Shown piece after piece: positions 7,300 to 16,869 of a stretch of 64,000 nt of DNA. Both the position numbers and the translations under genes were made by a program. A model generated the notes under the pieces. It was not told the DNA's origin. It ran no database searches and was given only the letters and a program-made list of their open reading frames with translations. Positions within the stretch are counted from its first letter, which is position 1, and every line of letters starts with the position of its first letter. The stretch comes from Phycisphaerae bacterium (GTDB taxonomy: Bacteria > Planctomycetota > Phycisphaerae > JAJVII01): contig JAJVII010000025.1 in assembly GCA_022072085.1 (NCBI GenBank), positions 1 through 64,000 of the forward strand. Reading direction: 5' to 3'.

Positions 7300-7935
7300 A
7301 TGACGACGCCTCAGACCGGTTGGGAAACCCATCTCCAGGTTGAGCGGCGATTGCACCGTCGCCCGGGCCGGCGTGCCCTGGCGGCGGTTGTGGCAATCGC
7401 GGCGATCCTGTTGGCTGCATCCCTGGCCATTCTGCTGGCCGGCTGCCAGGGCGTCGCCCCCGGCGCCGTGCGGGCTGACGTGGACGTCCCCGTCGCCAGT
7501 CCGCAGGCCGGCGGGGACCAGGCCATTGGTGTGACGGTCAAGCCGTCGGCGCAGGTCAGCCAGCCTAACGAGCAGCGGGCGGATGCCGGCCGGACGACGG
7601 TATCCGGCGAGGGCAACCGGACGGTGGTCGTGCCGGTCAACGTCTCCGGCTCGGCCTGGGGCATCGTGGCGGCGATCATCGGGATCGTGACGGCCGCGGG
7701 CCTGCTGATCTGGGAACGCCGCCGGCACAAGCGTACGCGTGCGGCGGCAGGCACGGTCTGTCGCGTTATCCGCGACCTGCCTGCCGGCCCGCGACGCGAC
7801 CGGCTGCTGGGCATGATCGAGCGGCGCAGTGAGGCTGCCGGCGTGCGGGCCGACCTGGACCGCCTGGCGGATCGCGCCAACGCCCGCGTCAGCCGCTCGG
7901 CGAGCCGTGGAACCTCGGCCCAACCCAACGGGTGA
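7300..7935 (+). CDS. Phage-encoded lipoprotein with second transmembrane segment
   Basis: An ATG exists at 7282, but AGGGAGG at 7288-7294 sits 5 bases before the ATG at 7300, so the later start is chosen (211 residues). There is a basic N-terminal stretch (RRLHRRPGRR), a hydrophobic segment ending in a lipobox ILLAGC at about residues 40-50, a threonine and proline-rich extracytoplasmic part, a second transmembrane helix (WGIVAAIIGIVTAAGLLIW) and a basic helical C-terminal region of ~70 residues. Together with the lipoprotein at 6478 this puts envelope-targeted genes between the chaperone and tape measure genes, where tail modules usually have none. Function unknown. Confidence 0.5.
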   Translation: MTTPQTGWETHLQVERRLHRRPGRRALAAVVAIAAILLAASLAILLAGCQGVAPGAVRADVDVPVASPQAGGDQAIGVTVKPSAQVSQPNEQRADAGRTTVSGEGNRTVVVPVNVSGSAWGIVAAIIGIVTAAGLLIWERRRHKRTRAAAGTVCRVIRDLPAGPRRDRLLGMIERRSEAAGVRADLDRLADRANARVSRSASRGTSAQPNG

Positions 7936-7938
7936 TTC

Positions 7939-10221
7939 ATGGCATCCTCGGGTGCAATCAAGGCCGGTCAGGCCTTCGTCGAGCTGCTGGCTGATTCCAG
8001 CAAGCTGGAGAAGGGCTTGCGCGCCGCGTCCGCCAAGTTGCGGGCCTGGGGCACGTCCATCCGCAGCTTCGGCAGGAAGATGGCAGGCGTCGGCGTGGCC
8101 ATCGCCGGGCCGCTGGCCGGGACCGGCAAGGTCTTCGGCGATTTCGAGCAGCAGATGAAGATGGTCTCGACCATGCTCGACGAGCCGGAAAAGCACATGG
8201 ACCGCTTCTCGGCTGGCATCCGCAAGCTCTCCGTCCAGTTCGGCGAGGGGACCGACGTGCTGGCCAAGGGCCTCTACGACCTGCTGTCGGCCTCGGTTGA
8301 CCCGGCCCAGGCCCTGGGCGTGCTGGAGACGGCCGTCAAGGCGGCCAAGGGCGGGATGACCGACACGTCCGTCGCCGTGGACGGGCTGACCAGCGTGCTG
8401 AATGCCTTCCAGATGTCGGCCGATCAGGCCGGACGGGTTAGCGACACCATGTTCGCCGCGGTCAAGCGCGGCAAGCTGACCTTCCCCGAACTGGCCGCCA
8501 ACATCGGCAAGGTCGCCCCTATGGCCCGGGCCGCCGGCATGTCGATGGAGGACATGATGGCGGCCATCGCCACCATGACCCGCCAGGGCCTGTCGGCCGA
8601 GGAGGCCTCCACCCGGCTGGTCAACATCCTCAAGAACGCGCCGGAGGCTGCGGGCAACCTGGGGGCGTTGGTCGCCAAGTATGCCGGCAAGAGCCTCTCG
8701 GAAATCCAGGTGGACTTCCCCGAGGTCCGGGCCGCCGGCGGCATCGCCGCCCTGGCTGCCGACCTGACCGGCTTCAGCAAGGACGTGCAGCTCATGCGGG
8801 ACTCGGCCGGGCAGGCCGATGTCGCCTTCGCCAAGATGACCGGGGGCATCTCCGAGGAGTTCAAGAAGGTCAAGATGGCCGTGCTGGACGTGATGGTGTC
8901 CCTGGGAGGCGCCCTGGCCCCGACGCTGAAGGCATTCGGGCAGTGGGTCAGCCGGGTCGCGTCGCACGTCGGCGGGTGGGTCCAGGCCAACCGCAGCCTG
9001 GTGGTGACCATCCTGAAGGTCGCCGCGGCCGTAGCGGCCGGCGGGGTCGTCCTGATGGGCCTGGGGCGAATCCTCGGTGGCCTCAGCAGCATGTTCAGCG
9101 TCTTCGCCGCCATCGTCCCGATCGTGTCATCCGTCCTGGGGGCCGTCGGCGGCGTGCTGATGTGGCTGGTCTCCCCCATCGGGCTGGTGATAGGGGCGGT
9201 CGCGGCGCTGGGCATCTACTTCGCCTACTCCACCGGCCAGATCGGCAAGGCAACCTCCTGGCTGGCCGAGGGCTGGAACATCCTCAAGGACGACGCCCTG
9301 ACCGCCTTTGGCGGGATCAGTGACGCCCTGGCCGCCGGCAACATCGGCCTGGCGGCGCAGGTGCTCTGGGCCCTGCTGAAGCTGGAGTGGGCCCGCGGTA
9401 CCGGCTGGCTGTCCAATGTGTGGAACCGCTCCATGAACTTCCTGGTCAAGGTTCTTACAGAGGCCTGGGCCGGCCTGAAGATCATCGCCTACGCCGTCTG
9501 GCACGGCCTGGAGGTCGCGTGGATCGAGACGACCGCCTTCCTGGCCGACGCGTGGTACTGGTTCGTCGGCATCTTCATGCGGAGCTGGGAGTCGATGAAG
9601 GCCTGGGCCAAGAAGGCGTGGGTGTGGATCAAGAAGCTGTTCGGCAAGGAGAGCGAGTCCTCGGCCAACGAGGCCTACCGCCAGATCGACGCCGAGCGGG
9701 ACGCCGCGGTCCGCCAGATCAAGGACGAGACCGCCCGCAAGCGGGCCGACCGGGAACTGGCGCGCCAGCGGCAACGGGAGCAGTCCGGCCGGGAGTTCGA
9801 CCAGACGGTCCAGGGCATCGTCACCGAGCAGGACGCCCGCGAGCGGGCTATGGACGCCGAGCAGGCCGCCCGAGAGCGGGCCAACCAGGCCGACGTGGCC
9901 GCCGCCAAGAAGCGCCTGAGCGACCTGGCGGGCCAGGCGAAAGAAGAGCGGAAGGCCAAAGAGCGGGCTGGCCCGGAGGGCATGAAGTCACCCGAGGAGG
10001 TCGTCGGCAAGCTGAAGAACGCCCTGGCCGGCATGGGCGATCAGCTCGACCTGGCCGGCAAGGCCAAGACCGAGGCCCACGGCACGTTCAACGCGGCGGC
10101 CATCCTGGGCCTCCAGGCCGGCGGGCACCAGGAGCGGATCGCCAAGGCGACCGAGAAGACCGCGACCAACACCGACAAGCTGCTCAACCGCGCCAACACC
10201 GGGGCGCTGACGTTCGTGTGA
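7939..10221 (+). CDS. Phage tail tape measure protein
   Basis: A 760-residue protein starting 3 bases after the previous stop. Residues 1-70 begin ASSGAIKAGQAFVELLADSS; residues 75-330 carry the TP901-type tape measure core (KMVSTMLDEPEKHMDRFSAG, LYDLLSASVDPAQALGVLE, GLSAEEASTRLVNILKNAP). Residues 340-450 hold several hydrophobic segments (VVTILKVAAAVAAGGVVLMG, GVLMWLVSPIGLVIGAVAAL) that are usual in these proteins, and residues 570-690 are a highly charged coiled coil. It sets tail length and is later ejected. By the usual length relation, its size suggests a tail of ordinary siphophage length. Confidence 0.85.
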   Translation: MASSGAIKAGQAFVELLADSSKLEKGLRAASAKLRAWGTSIRSFGRKMAGVGVAIAGPLAGTGKVFGDFEQQMKMVSTMLDEPEKHMDRFSAGIRKLSVQFGEGTDVLAKGLYDLLSASVDPAQALGVLETAVKAAKGGMTDTSVAVDGLTSVLNAFQMSADQAGRVSDTMFAAVKRGKLTFPELAANIGKVAPMARAAGMSMEDMMAAIATMTRQGLSAEEASTRLVNILKNAPEAAGNLGALVAKYAGKSLSEIQVDFPEVRAAGGIAALAADLTGFSKDVQLMRDSAGQADVAFAKMTGGISEEFKKVKMAVLDVMVSLGGALAPTLKAFGQWVSRVASHVGGWVQANRSLVVTILKVAAAVAAGGVVLMGLGRILGGLSSMFSVFAAIVPIVSSVLGAVGGVLMWLVSPIGLVIGAVAALGIYFAYSTGQIGKATSWLAEGWNILKDDALTAFGGISDALAAGNIGLAAQVLWALLKLEWARGTGWLSNVWNRSMNFLVKVLTEAWAGLKIIAYAVWHGLEVAWIETTAFLADAWYWFVGIFMRSWESMKAWAKKAWVWIKKLFGKESESSANEAYRQIDAERDAAVRQIKDETARKRADRELARQRQREQSGREFDQTVQGIVTEQDARERAMDAEQAARERANQADVAAAKKRLSDLAGQAKEERKAKERAGPEGMKSPEEVVGKLKNALAGMGDQLDLAGKAKTEAHGTFNAAAILGLQAGGHQERIAKATEKTATNTDKLLNRANTGALTFV

Positions 10222-10225
10222 GTCT

Positions 10226-11044
10226 ATGGCCATCACCGTCCAGCCCAAGAACGAGTCCGGCGACCTGACCATCGGGGACAACGGGTCGTATGCGCCCGAA
10301 TACCTGATCTTCGGGACCGACAGCGAGGACGCCGCGTCGGCCGCCCTGTGGGCGGAAGCCCCGCACCAGGTGACCACCCAGACCGGCCACGTGCTGGTGC
10401 TCAAGACGGTCAGCGTCCAGTACCACGCACCCGACGTCTGGTCCGGCACGGCCAACTACGGCCCGCCGGAGACCAAGGACAAGGAGCCCGGCGAGTCCAG
10501 CTTCTCGTTCGACACCAGCGGCGGCACGCAGCACGTCACGCAGTCCCTGGCGACGGTGGGCAACTACGCCCCGGCGGGGCAGACCGCCCCGGACTTCAAG
10601 GGGGCCATCGGGGTTACGAAGGACGCCGTCGAGGGCGTGGACATCACTGTTCCCGTCTACTCGTTCAGCGAGACCTACGTCTTCGCCGATGCCGACGTGA
10701 CGCTGGCCTATCGCGGCGTCCTGTTCGCCCTGACCGGCAAGGTGAATAACGCCGCCTTCAAGGGTTGCGCGGCCGGGGAGTGCCTGTTCCTGGGAGCAAG
10801 CGGCTCCAAGCGCGGCGATGGAGACTGGGAGATCAGCTTCAAGTTTGCGGCCAGCCCGAACAAGACCAACATCACCGTCGGCGACATCACCGTGCCGGCC
10901 AAGAAGGGCTGGGAATACCTGTGGGTCCGTTACGAGGACAAAGAGGACGCCAACGCGAAGATCCTCGTCAAGCGGCCCCTGTCGGCCCACATCGAGAAGG
11001 TCTACAGCGACGGCGACTTCTCGCAGCTCGGGATCGGGACGTGA
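10226..11044 (+). CDS. Phage tail protein downstream of tape measure (unknown family)
   Basis: A 272-residue beta-rich protein starting 4 bases after the tape measure stop. Seen: YAPEYLIFGTDSEDAASAAL, a strand VLVLKTVSVQYHAPDVW, and DGDWEISFKFAASPN followed by KKGWEYLWVRYEDKED. The position after the tape measure gene is that of distal tail or baseplate hub proteins, but no Dit or Tal signature was found. Confidence 0.5.
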   Translation: MAITVQPKNESGDLTIGDNGSYAPEYLIFGTDSEDAASAALWAEAPHQVTTQTGHVLVLKTVSVQYHAPDVWSGTANYGPPETKDKEPGESSFSFDTSGGTQHVTQSLATVGNYAPAGQTAPDFKGAIGVTKDAVEGVDITVPVYSFSETYVFADADVTLAYRGVLFALTGKVNNAAFKGCAAGECLFLGASGSKRGDGDWEISFKFAASPNKTNITVGDITVPAKKGWEYLWVRYEDKEDANAKILVKRPLSAHIEKVYSDGDFSQLGIGT

Positions 11045-11047
11045 TGC

Positions 11048-11971
11048 ATGGCTGAAGCCCTCAGAAAAGTGAAGCCCGGCGACCCGTTGCGGATACCGGC
11101 GGCCACGTTCAACGCCTTCGTTGACGCAGCCGAAGACCTACGCCGGCGCCAGCACGACCAGTTCACCGGCATGCAGCCGGATGGCCGGCAGACGGGCGTC
11201 GTCCCGATCAAGAACAACAGCGGCGCCGACCTCGGGCGCTTTGCCGTCCTGGGCATCGATGGCCCGATCTTCACGCCGGCCGACAGCGAAGACGGCTTCA
11301 AGAACCGCATCGCCCTGGTCGGCGTCACGCCGGTAGCCCCCACGCACCTGGGCCGGTTCGCCATCCTGCTGGAGCCCGTCGCCAACGGCAGGATCGGCCA
11401 GGCGGCCGTCGCCGGCGTCTGCGTGGCCAAGGTGGACGTCCAGGCCGAAGACGACGGCTTCGCCGACGTGAAGGACGGCTCGGCCGCCAGCCTCAAGAGC
11501 GGCCCGTCCGGGGCTGCCACGATCCTGTGGAAAGAGTCCGGCGCCGGCGAGAAGTGGGCCATCGTCCGCTTCGGCGGGGCCGGCGGGACCGGCCTGCTGT
11601 GGGGCAAGGCCATCAGCGACTGGTCGTCCGGCAACACCGTCGCCATGCACCCCTGCGATCCCGACGGCGGCAACGAGGACGCCGAGACGACCGTCACCGG
11701 CTACCTGGTCTCGCCCAGCGGGGGCGCCCCGGCCGCTGCCAACGTCTCGGCCGGCGACGTGCTGGCCTACCTGCCGTTCGGCGACGGCGAGGGCGTGATC
11801 CTCAACGCCGACCTGGGCGGCCTGCCGCCGGGCACGACGGCCAACGAGTTGCTCCGCTGGGACGCCAGCGACGAGCAGTGGAAGCTGCTCGACCCGCCCG
11901 ACGCCGCCTACAAGGTGCTCCAGCGGGCGTCTGACGGCTCGCTGGTCTGGGACTACCCGAAATACACGTAG
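11048..11971 (+). CDS. Phage tail-tip or structural protein, function unknown
   Basis: A 307-residue protein starting 3 bases after the previous gene. The N-terminal 40 residues are helical (PGDPLRIPAATFNAFVDAAE), the rest is beta-rich with repeated small-domain strands (LGRFAVLGIDGPIFTPAD, LGRFAILLEPVANGRIGQAA). The end (ANELLRWDASDEQWKLLD) resembles the short 'LRWD..' peptides often seen at the tips of phage tail fibre proteins. Probably a baseplate or receptor-region component; not recognised at family level. Confidence 0.5.
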   Translation: MAEALRKVKPGDPLRIPAATFNAFVDAAEDLRRRQHDQFTGMQPDGRQTGVVPIKNNSGADLGRFAVLGIDGPIFTPADSEDGFKNRIALVGVTPVAPTHLGRFAILLEPVANGRIGQAAVAGVCVAKVDVQAEDDGFADVKDGSAASLKSGPSGAATILWKESGAGEKWAIVRFGGAGGTGLLWGKAISDWSSGNTVAMHPCDPDGGNEDAETTVTGYLVSPSGGAPAAANVSAGDVLAYLPFGDGEGVILNADLGGLPPGTTANELLRWDASDEQWKLLDPPDAAYKVLQRASDGSLVWDYPKYT

Positions 11972-11980
11972 GGCGGCATC

Positions 11981-12988
11981 ATGGCCTACGCGCATAACTG
12001 GACCCACCAGGACGCCAACGGCCATGTGCTGGCCGGCGACCGCATCTACGCCGTCGATTCGACGGAGATCCGCGACGCCGCCGACCGCCGGTTGAAGGTC
12101 ATGTTCAACCCGGCGGGCAAGTGGCCGATCCCGTCCACGGCCGCCGTCGGCGCGGCCATCGACGATCAGAACATGGCGAAGGTCCGTGACGGCTTCCTGG
12201 CCGCTGTGCCGCTGTGGGGCTACTTCGCGGGCGAATCGAGCTGGTGGCAGCTCTACACGCTGCGGGCCTGGCTGTATCCTGTCACCGGGCCGGACGAGGA
12301 CAAGTGGATCACCTCCGGCAGTCAGACCGACATGGTCAACTTCTTCGCGGCGATCAACGGCGGGGCCGGCTGGACCGGATCGGTCGGCGTCGGCCAGCCG
12401 GTCCGGGCGGTCCACATCAACGAGCCGCGAGACGCCGCCGCATTGCTCAGCCGGGGCCGGTTCGTCCTGCGGGTCGGCGACGGCGGCGAGGCCCGCGCCA
12501 GTAGCGGCGACCTGCCCGGCGGCCTGTGGTATCCGCCGGCCGTTCTCCGCGACGGGGCCAGGGAGATGCACTCCTGGTTCGGCGGCCAGGTCTGGATGTG
12601 GAAGCCCGACGGCGCCAGCGGCTGGTTCGGCACGCGGGGCCAGTCGGCCACCGTCCGCTCGACCAGCAAGATTCGGCTGAAGCCCTTGGGCAGCAACGTC
12701 AAGCTCCAGCTCTACCACAGTGCCGCCCCGCTGGCCGAGGGCGAGTTCACCTGGGCCGAGGGCCAGGCCGCCACGGGTCAGCACATCGCCGATTTCGACC
12801 TGACCGACAACACCTGGACCGAGTGGTCCAGCCCCGCCTTCCTCAGCCTGCTCCAGCAGATGGCCGACGGCGCGGCCGAACCCTCCTTCAAGATCGCCCC
12901 CAACGAGCAAACCGGCTGGCCCGATGAGCCGACGCATGTCGATGTCGAGGTGTGGGTGGATTTCGACCTGAATTCCCCGCCCCTGTAG
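11981..12988 (+). CDS. Phage structural protein, last gene of the tail module
   Basis: A 335-residue protein with no recognised family. Residues 1-110 are mixed (AYAHNWTHQDANGHVLAGD, STEIRDAADRRLKVMF) and the remainder is beta-rich and rich in tryptophan (SWWQLYTLRAWLYP, MHSWFGGQVWMWKPDG), which would suit a carbohydrate-contacting tail tip or fibre. The C-terminal part ends DVEVWVDFDLNSPPL. It is the last plus-strand gene of the prophage block; the next gene is 34 bases away and on the other strand. Confidence 0.5.
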   Translation: MAYAHNWTHQDANGHVLAGDRIYAVDSTEIRDAADRRLKVMFNPAGKWPIPSTAAVGAAIDDQNMAKVRDGFLAAVPLWGYFAGESSWWQLYTLRAWLYPVTGPDEDKWITSGSQTDMVNFFAAINGGAGWTGSVGVGQPVRAVHINEPRDAAALLSRGRFVLRVGDGGEARASSGDLPGGLWYPPAVLRDGAREMHSWFGGQVWMWKPDGASGWFGTRGQSATVRSTSKIRLKPLGSNVKLQLYHSAAPLAEGEFTWAEGQAATGQHIADFDLTDNTWTEWSSPAFLSLLQQMADGAAEPSFKIAPNEQTGWPDEPTHVDVEVWVDFDLNSPPL

Positions 12989-13022
12989 GTCCCGAAGCCC
13001 GACCGATCAGCAACATCATTCG

Positions 13023-13265
13023 TCAAGACGGCCCCGACCAGTTACGCCGTTTCATGAGCGTGAATAACCCATAGAGTGCGAACCGGTCGATGGCGCTGGC
13101 ATATGCGTCGCCCGCCTGGTCGGCTTCTACGGCGCGGTCAAGCAGCTCTCGGGCCAACTCGAACGGGACTTCGCCCTTCTTGTCGTCGCGCAGGAAATCC
13201 ACCAGCCACGTCTCAAGCTGCTCATAGTGGTGAGCCATCATCACTTGAAACTCGTCCAATCCCAT
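13023..13265 (-). CDS. Small helical protein at the end of the methyltransferase-helicase operon
   Basis: An 80-residue protein; the start at 13265 is chosen because GAGGAGG lies 7 bases upstream, while the longer frame upstream is only the shadow of the helicase gene. It is helical and acidic in the middle (QVMMAHHYEQLETWLVDFL, VPFELARELLDRAVEADQ) and ends with a basic LMKRRNWSGPS. It lies 62 bases downstream of the helicase gene on the same strand, so it is probably co-transcribed. I do not recognise it; a small regulatory or accessory subunit of the neighbouring defence proteins is only a guess. Confidence 0.55.
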   Translation of the reverse strand: MGLDEFQVMMAHHYEQLETWLVDFLRDDKKGEVPFELARELLDRAVEADQAGDAYASAIDRFALYGLFTLMKRRNWSGPS

Positions 13266-13327
13266 GCTCAAGCCTCCTCTATCATGCCGTGGCCAAGAGC
13301 ACGCCGCCGGCTGGACGTAGCCCAGGC

Positions 13328-16300
13328 TCATGAGGAAACGTACTCGAAGCAGATCAACTTGAGGTCTTCCCGCCGCAGGCCGGGCTGTTGCTGCCCGTCC
13401 GCCGCTCGCTTGCCGAAGTCGGCGGCTAGGCCGGACACTTCGTCCAGGAGGGATTGATCCTGTCGAGCCTCCTGGGACTGCTGATACGCGGCCTTGATCC
13501 TCTTGATTACGAACGGACCAGCCGGCTGGGCGAGGAACTGGATCGCGGCCTTGGCCTGGTCGCGGTCGACCGTGCCGCGGCGGATGGCGTTCTTGAGTTC
13601 TTCGGCGATGGTCTGCTGGATCGGATCGGGCTTGGTGGACGCCGCCGCCTTCGCCTCGACCACCTGCTCGGACTTGAGGATGTGGCCAATCACCTTCTCT
13701 TGGAGCAGGAAGACATCCTGATCGCCGATGTATCGCGGCTCGTCTTGCTGGCAGGCGATGATCTGTGCAACCTGGAAGCGATTGTCGAGGACCTGGTGTG
13801 TCGCGGCGTCGATGTAGTGCCAGAAGTGCCGGACCCCCTCGCCCGACGGCCGCGGGGCCTGGAAGTAGAAAAACATGCCGTTGCACTTGATTCGGCGCAG
13901 GCCGGAGTGAATGCCGTTGGGCAGGTCCACGATCTGCTCTGCCCCCTCGCGGCTCATCAGTTCCTTGAGCTGTTTGAGCAGCACCTCGGGCCCGGCCAGT
14001 TCCGCGCGGGCCTCTTCCTCGTCGAGGACCGCCCCGTCTTCCTCGCGGATTCGGCGCAGCGTGTTGAACGTCCGAGGATGGACGACCTCGCCAAGCACAC
14101 TGGCGTCCAGTAGGCCCAGGTCGTCGATCTGGCTGATGCGGTCCTGGAGCCGCTCCACCAGCCGCAGCAACTCCTCCAGCTCGGCCTCTGGGAACATGTT
14201 GCAGACGAGGATCTTGTCGTGGGGGCTGCCCAGCCGGTCGATCCGGCCACTGCGCTGTACCAGCCGAATCGGATTCCAGGTCAGGTCGTAGTTCACCAGC
14301 ACGCCGCAGTCCTGGAGGTTCTGGCCCTCGCTCAACACGTCGGTTGAAACCAGGATGTCGATCTCCTCGCCCGTCGGCGTGGCGCGGTTGTTGGCAACGG
14401 GGGCGAAGGCCGCCAGGATGCCCTCCCGCTCGCCAGGGTGGTTGCCGCTGTCGATGCGGCGGATCAGCGGATCGCCGGCGGACTTCCGCCAGGCGGCCGC
14501 GTCGGCACCCGTGAGTCGCTCGTGCACGTACCTGGCCGTGTCCTTATAGCAGGTGAAAACCAGGACCTTCTTGCCCCGCAAATCGCCGCACAAGTGGGCC
14601 TTGAGCTGATCCAGCTTCGCATCCGTGGCGACCAGCGGCTCGGTCCGCTCGTAAAGATTCCTCAGAAGCCCAATGTCCGCTTCAACATCCCGCACGAGAT
14701 GCCGGAGGTCGTAGTCGTTCAGGTCCACCGGCTTGATGCCGGCCAAGTGCTGCTTGACCGCCTCGACCTCCTCAAGCCGATCGGCGATGTCGTCACCGTT
14801 CAGGTCGTCCTCGGCATCGACGCCCGCCAGGCGGAGCATCTTCCAGAAGTCGCGGCTGGAAATGACCTGCCGGCTGAGGAGGAAATCCAGGTAGGTCTGC
14901 TCGAACGCCAAGGCCCGCTTCAGGCTCAGGCGGAAGGCCGCGATGCTGGATTCCAGCCGCTTGAGGAACCTCGTCTTGAAGATGCCCACCAAGCCAACCT
15001 CGCGGCCCTGCTCGAACTCGTCAACCGCGACGCCCTTCTTCTTGTAGGATTCCAGGTTGTAGGGTGCTAGCGACAGCCGGTCGATATCCGCCACGATCTC
15101 CGCGTAGAGCCCGGCGTAGGTTTGGCCGAGACTGTATTGGAACGTCCGCAGCCGCCGGTCGGGGAAATGCACCGGCTTGCCGCCGATGGTCGCGTTCGGA
15201 TAGGCCACGCGGATGTACGGCCGGGTGTTCCGCACCGCTACCTCTTCGAGCAGGTTGAACAGCAGTTCCCCGGCCGACGCCTCGCCGCTTCGAGCCAGCC
15301 GGCGGGCCTGGCGGAAGTAGGCGTTCAGGTCGCCGATGCCTGCGTCGCGGAAGTAGTCGGGTTCCGACTGCGTGAACAGCCGAAGCTGGTTGAACAGATC
15401 GTACAGGTCATTGTTGATCGGCGTGGCCGACAGCAGAATCACCTTCTTCCGCTGGCCGTCGCGCCCCCGGCCGCCACGGGATTGTACCAGCGCGTCCAGC
15501 GCCAGGTAGCGGTTGGTCGCACTGTTGCGGAAATTGTGCGATTCGTCGACCAGCAGCACGTCGGCATCCGCATACTGGTGCAGGTCGAATCCCTCCCGGC
15601 CGAGTTCCTCCATGCCCACGATCTGGGCCGGAATGGTCGCGTCGGCCAGTTCCCGCCGCCACATCTCCCGTAGCGACGCCGGGCACACCACCACCGCCTT
15701 GAGCCGCTGGTGATAAGCCAGGTCCTCCAGCAGCTTCTTGCCGATCCACGTCTTGCCTAGGCCGACGCTATCAGCCACCAGCACGCCGTCGTAGCGTGCC
15801 AGGATACGGCGGGCCTTCTTCGCTGCATCTTCCTGGAACTCCGCCAGTTCGACAGCCGTCCTGCCGAACAGCGTCGGCCCCGGCCCCAACTCGTCGCGCA
15901 GGTATTCGTAGAGGGCCTTCAGATAGACCTGATACGGCGTGTATTCATGCTGGCCGAACTTGCTGGTGTTCAGCAGTTCGATGAGATGCTCCTTGAAGTC
16001 AGCCGACTGCTCCCACTGCCGGACGAACCACGCCTCCAGGTCCATGATCGCCCGGGCGCCGACCTCGCTCTTGATCGCCCGCCGGGCGTCCGGGCTGATG
16101 TCCGCCCCGCTGGGATCGAGGATTGTCTCCGGCGGATGGCCGCCGGTGAGATAGCCCACACGCCGGGCGGCCTCGCCGTCAACCGGTTCGTCGGCCTGCT
16201 CGAAGACTCGGTGAACGAGGTTCAGCTCGCGGTTGGTTGCCAGACCCGGCCCGGTGAAGTTGCTGGAGCCGACGATGGCCGCATACGGCCGGAGCCGGTC

Positions 16301-16732
16301 GGCCAGGTTGTTCGGCCCGACCTGGTCGCGGTGGAAGATATAGGCCTTGGCGTGCAGGAACCCCTCGGCAAATAGCCGGACGGCCACCTTGTCCGCCCGC
16401 AGAAACGCGATCAGGTCCTCGACCAGCCGGAGCGTCTGCTCGTTGAACGGCTCGACTTCCAGTTCCCCCCGCATCCGCGCTAGCAGCGCCGCTGGGTTTG
16501 GCCGCAGGCCGATATCCGCCCCGGCCGTCGGCTCGGCCCCCAGCAGCAGCCGCAAGGCCCCCAGCCGGTGCAGCCCGTCCGCCAGCAGCCTGTATCCACT
16601 GATCGAAAAGTAGGCCGACGCGATGTCCAGCGGACAATCGGCCGACTCGGCGAGCAGCCCGGCCAGTACGTCGGCCGCCTGGACTTGATCGTTATCGATG
16701 ACATACGGCAGCGTCATGGTCGTGTCGCTCAT
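13328..16732 (-). CDS. PLD-nuclease / SNF2-family helicase fusion (defence-type)
   Basis: A 1134-residue protein from the ATG at 16732 (a TTG lies 24 bases further upstream). Residues ~20-190 are a phospholipase D-like nuclease domain: one HKD motif, HAKAYIFHRD, at about 128, followed by GSSNFTGPGL. Residues ~290-480 are the first helicase lobe: Walker A ADSVGLGKTW at ~325, Walker B VLLVDESHNF at ~397, and LLSATPIN at ~435. The second lobe has VFTCYKDTARYV, ILVSTDVLSEGQNLQDC and the arginine-finger motif QRSGRIDRLG at ~830. The remaining ~300 residues are an uncharacterised C-terminal region. PLD-SNF2 fusions are known partners of DNA methyltransferases in DISARM-like, Dpd-like and other modification-based defence systems. 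Here the methyltransferase gene lies two genes upstream in the same operon. Confidence 0.85.
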   Translation of the reverse strand: MSDTTMTLPYVIDNDQVQAADVLAGLLAESADCPLDIASAYFSISGYRLLADGLHRLGALRLLLGAEPTAGADIGLRPNPAALLARMRGELEVEPFNEQTLRLVEDLIAFLRADKVAVRLFAEGFLHAKAYIFHRDQVGPNNLADRLRPYAAIVGSSNFTGPGLATNRELNLVHRVFEQADEPVDGEAARRVGYLTGGHPPETILDPSGADISPDARRAIKSEVGARAIMDLEAWFVRQWEQSADFKEHLIELLNTSKFGQHEYTPYQVYLKALYEYLRDELGPGPTLFGRTAVELAEFQEDAAKKARRILARYDGVLVADSVGLGKTWIGKKLLEDLAYHQRLKAVVVCPASLREMWRRELADATIPAQIVGMEELGREGFDLHQYADADVLLVDESHNFRNSATNRYLALDALVQSRGGRGRDGQRKKVILLSATPINNDLYDLFNQLRLFTQSEPDYFRDAGIGDLNAYFRQARRLARSGEASAGELLFNLLEEVAVRNTRPYIRVAYPNATIGGKPVHFPDRRLRTFQYSLGQTYAGLYAEIVADIDRLSLAPYNLESYKKKGVAVDEFEQGREVGLVGIFKTRFLKRLESSIAAFRLSLKRALAFEQTYLDFLLSRQVISSRDFWKMLRLAGVDAEDDLNGDDIADRLEEVEAVKQHLAGIKPVDLNDYDLRHLVRDVEADIGLLRNLYERTEPLVATDAKLDQLKAHLCGDLRGKKVLVFTCYKDTARYVHERLTGADAAAWRKSAGDPLIRRIDSGNHPGEREGILAAFAPVANNRATPTGEEIDILVSTDVLSEGQNLQDCGVLVNYDLTWNPIRLVQRSGRIDRLGSPHDKILVCNMFPEAELEELLRLVERLQDRISQIDDLGLLDASVLGEVVHPRTFNTLRRIREEDGAVLDEEEARAELAGPEVLLKQLKELMSREGAEQIVDLPNGIHSGLRRIKCNGMFFYFQAPRPSGEGVRHFWHYIDAATHQVLDNRFQVAQIIACQQDEPRYIGDQDVFLLQEKVIGHILKSEQVVEAKAAASTKPDPIQQTIAEELKNAIRRGTVDRDQAKAAIQFLAQPAGPFVIKRIKAAYQQSQEARQDQSLLDEVSGLAADFGKRAADGQQQPGLRREDLKLICFEYVSS

Positions 16733-16869
16733 CGCACATTTGGGAACCGGTCGCAAGCCGCGATCCTACACAGATACTCCTTGGCCGTCGATAGCAGAAA
16801 CCCGAATCGGCCACGAGCGTCAACAATCGCGCCAAGCGCGGCAATCAGGCCTTTGCACATACCAACCGT

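Noticed and set aside
6937-8967. 676-codon minus-strand frame opposite the tape measure region
   Set aside because: It is a shadow of the lipoprotein and tape measure genes; no motif or start signal.
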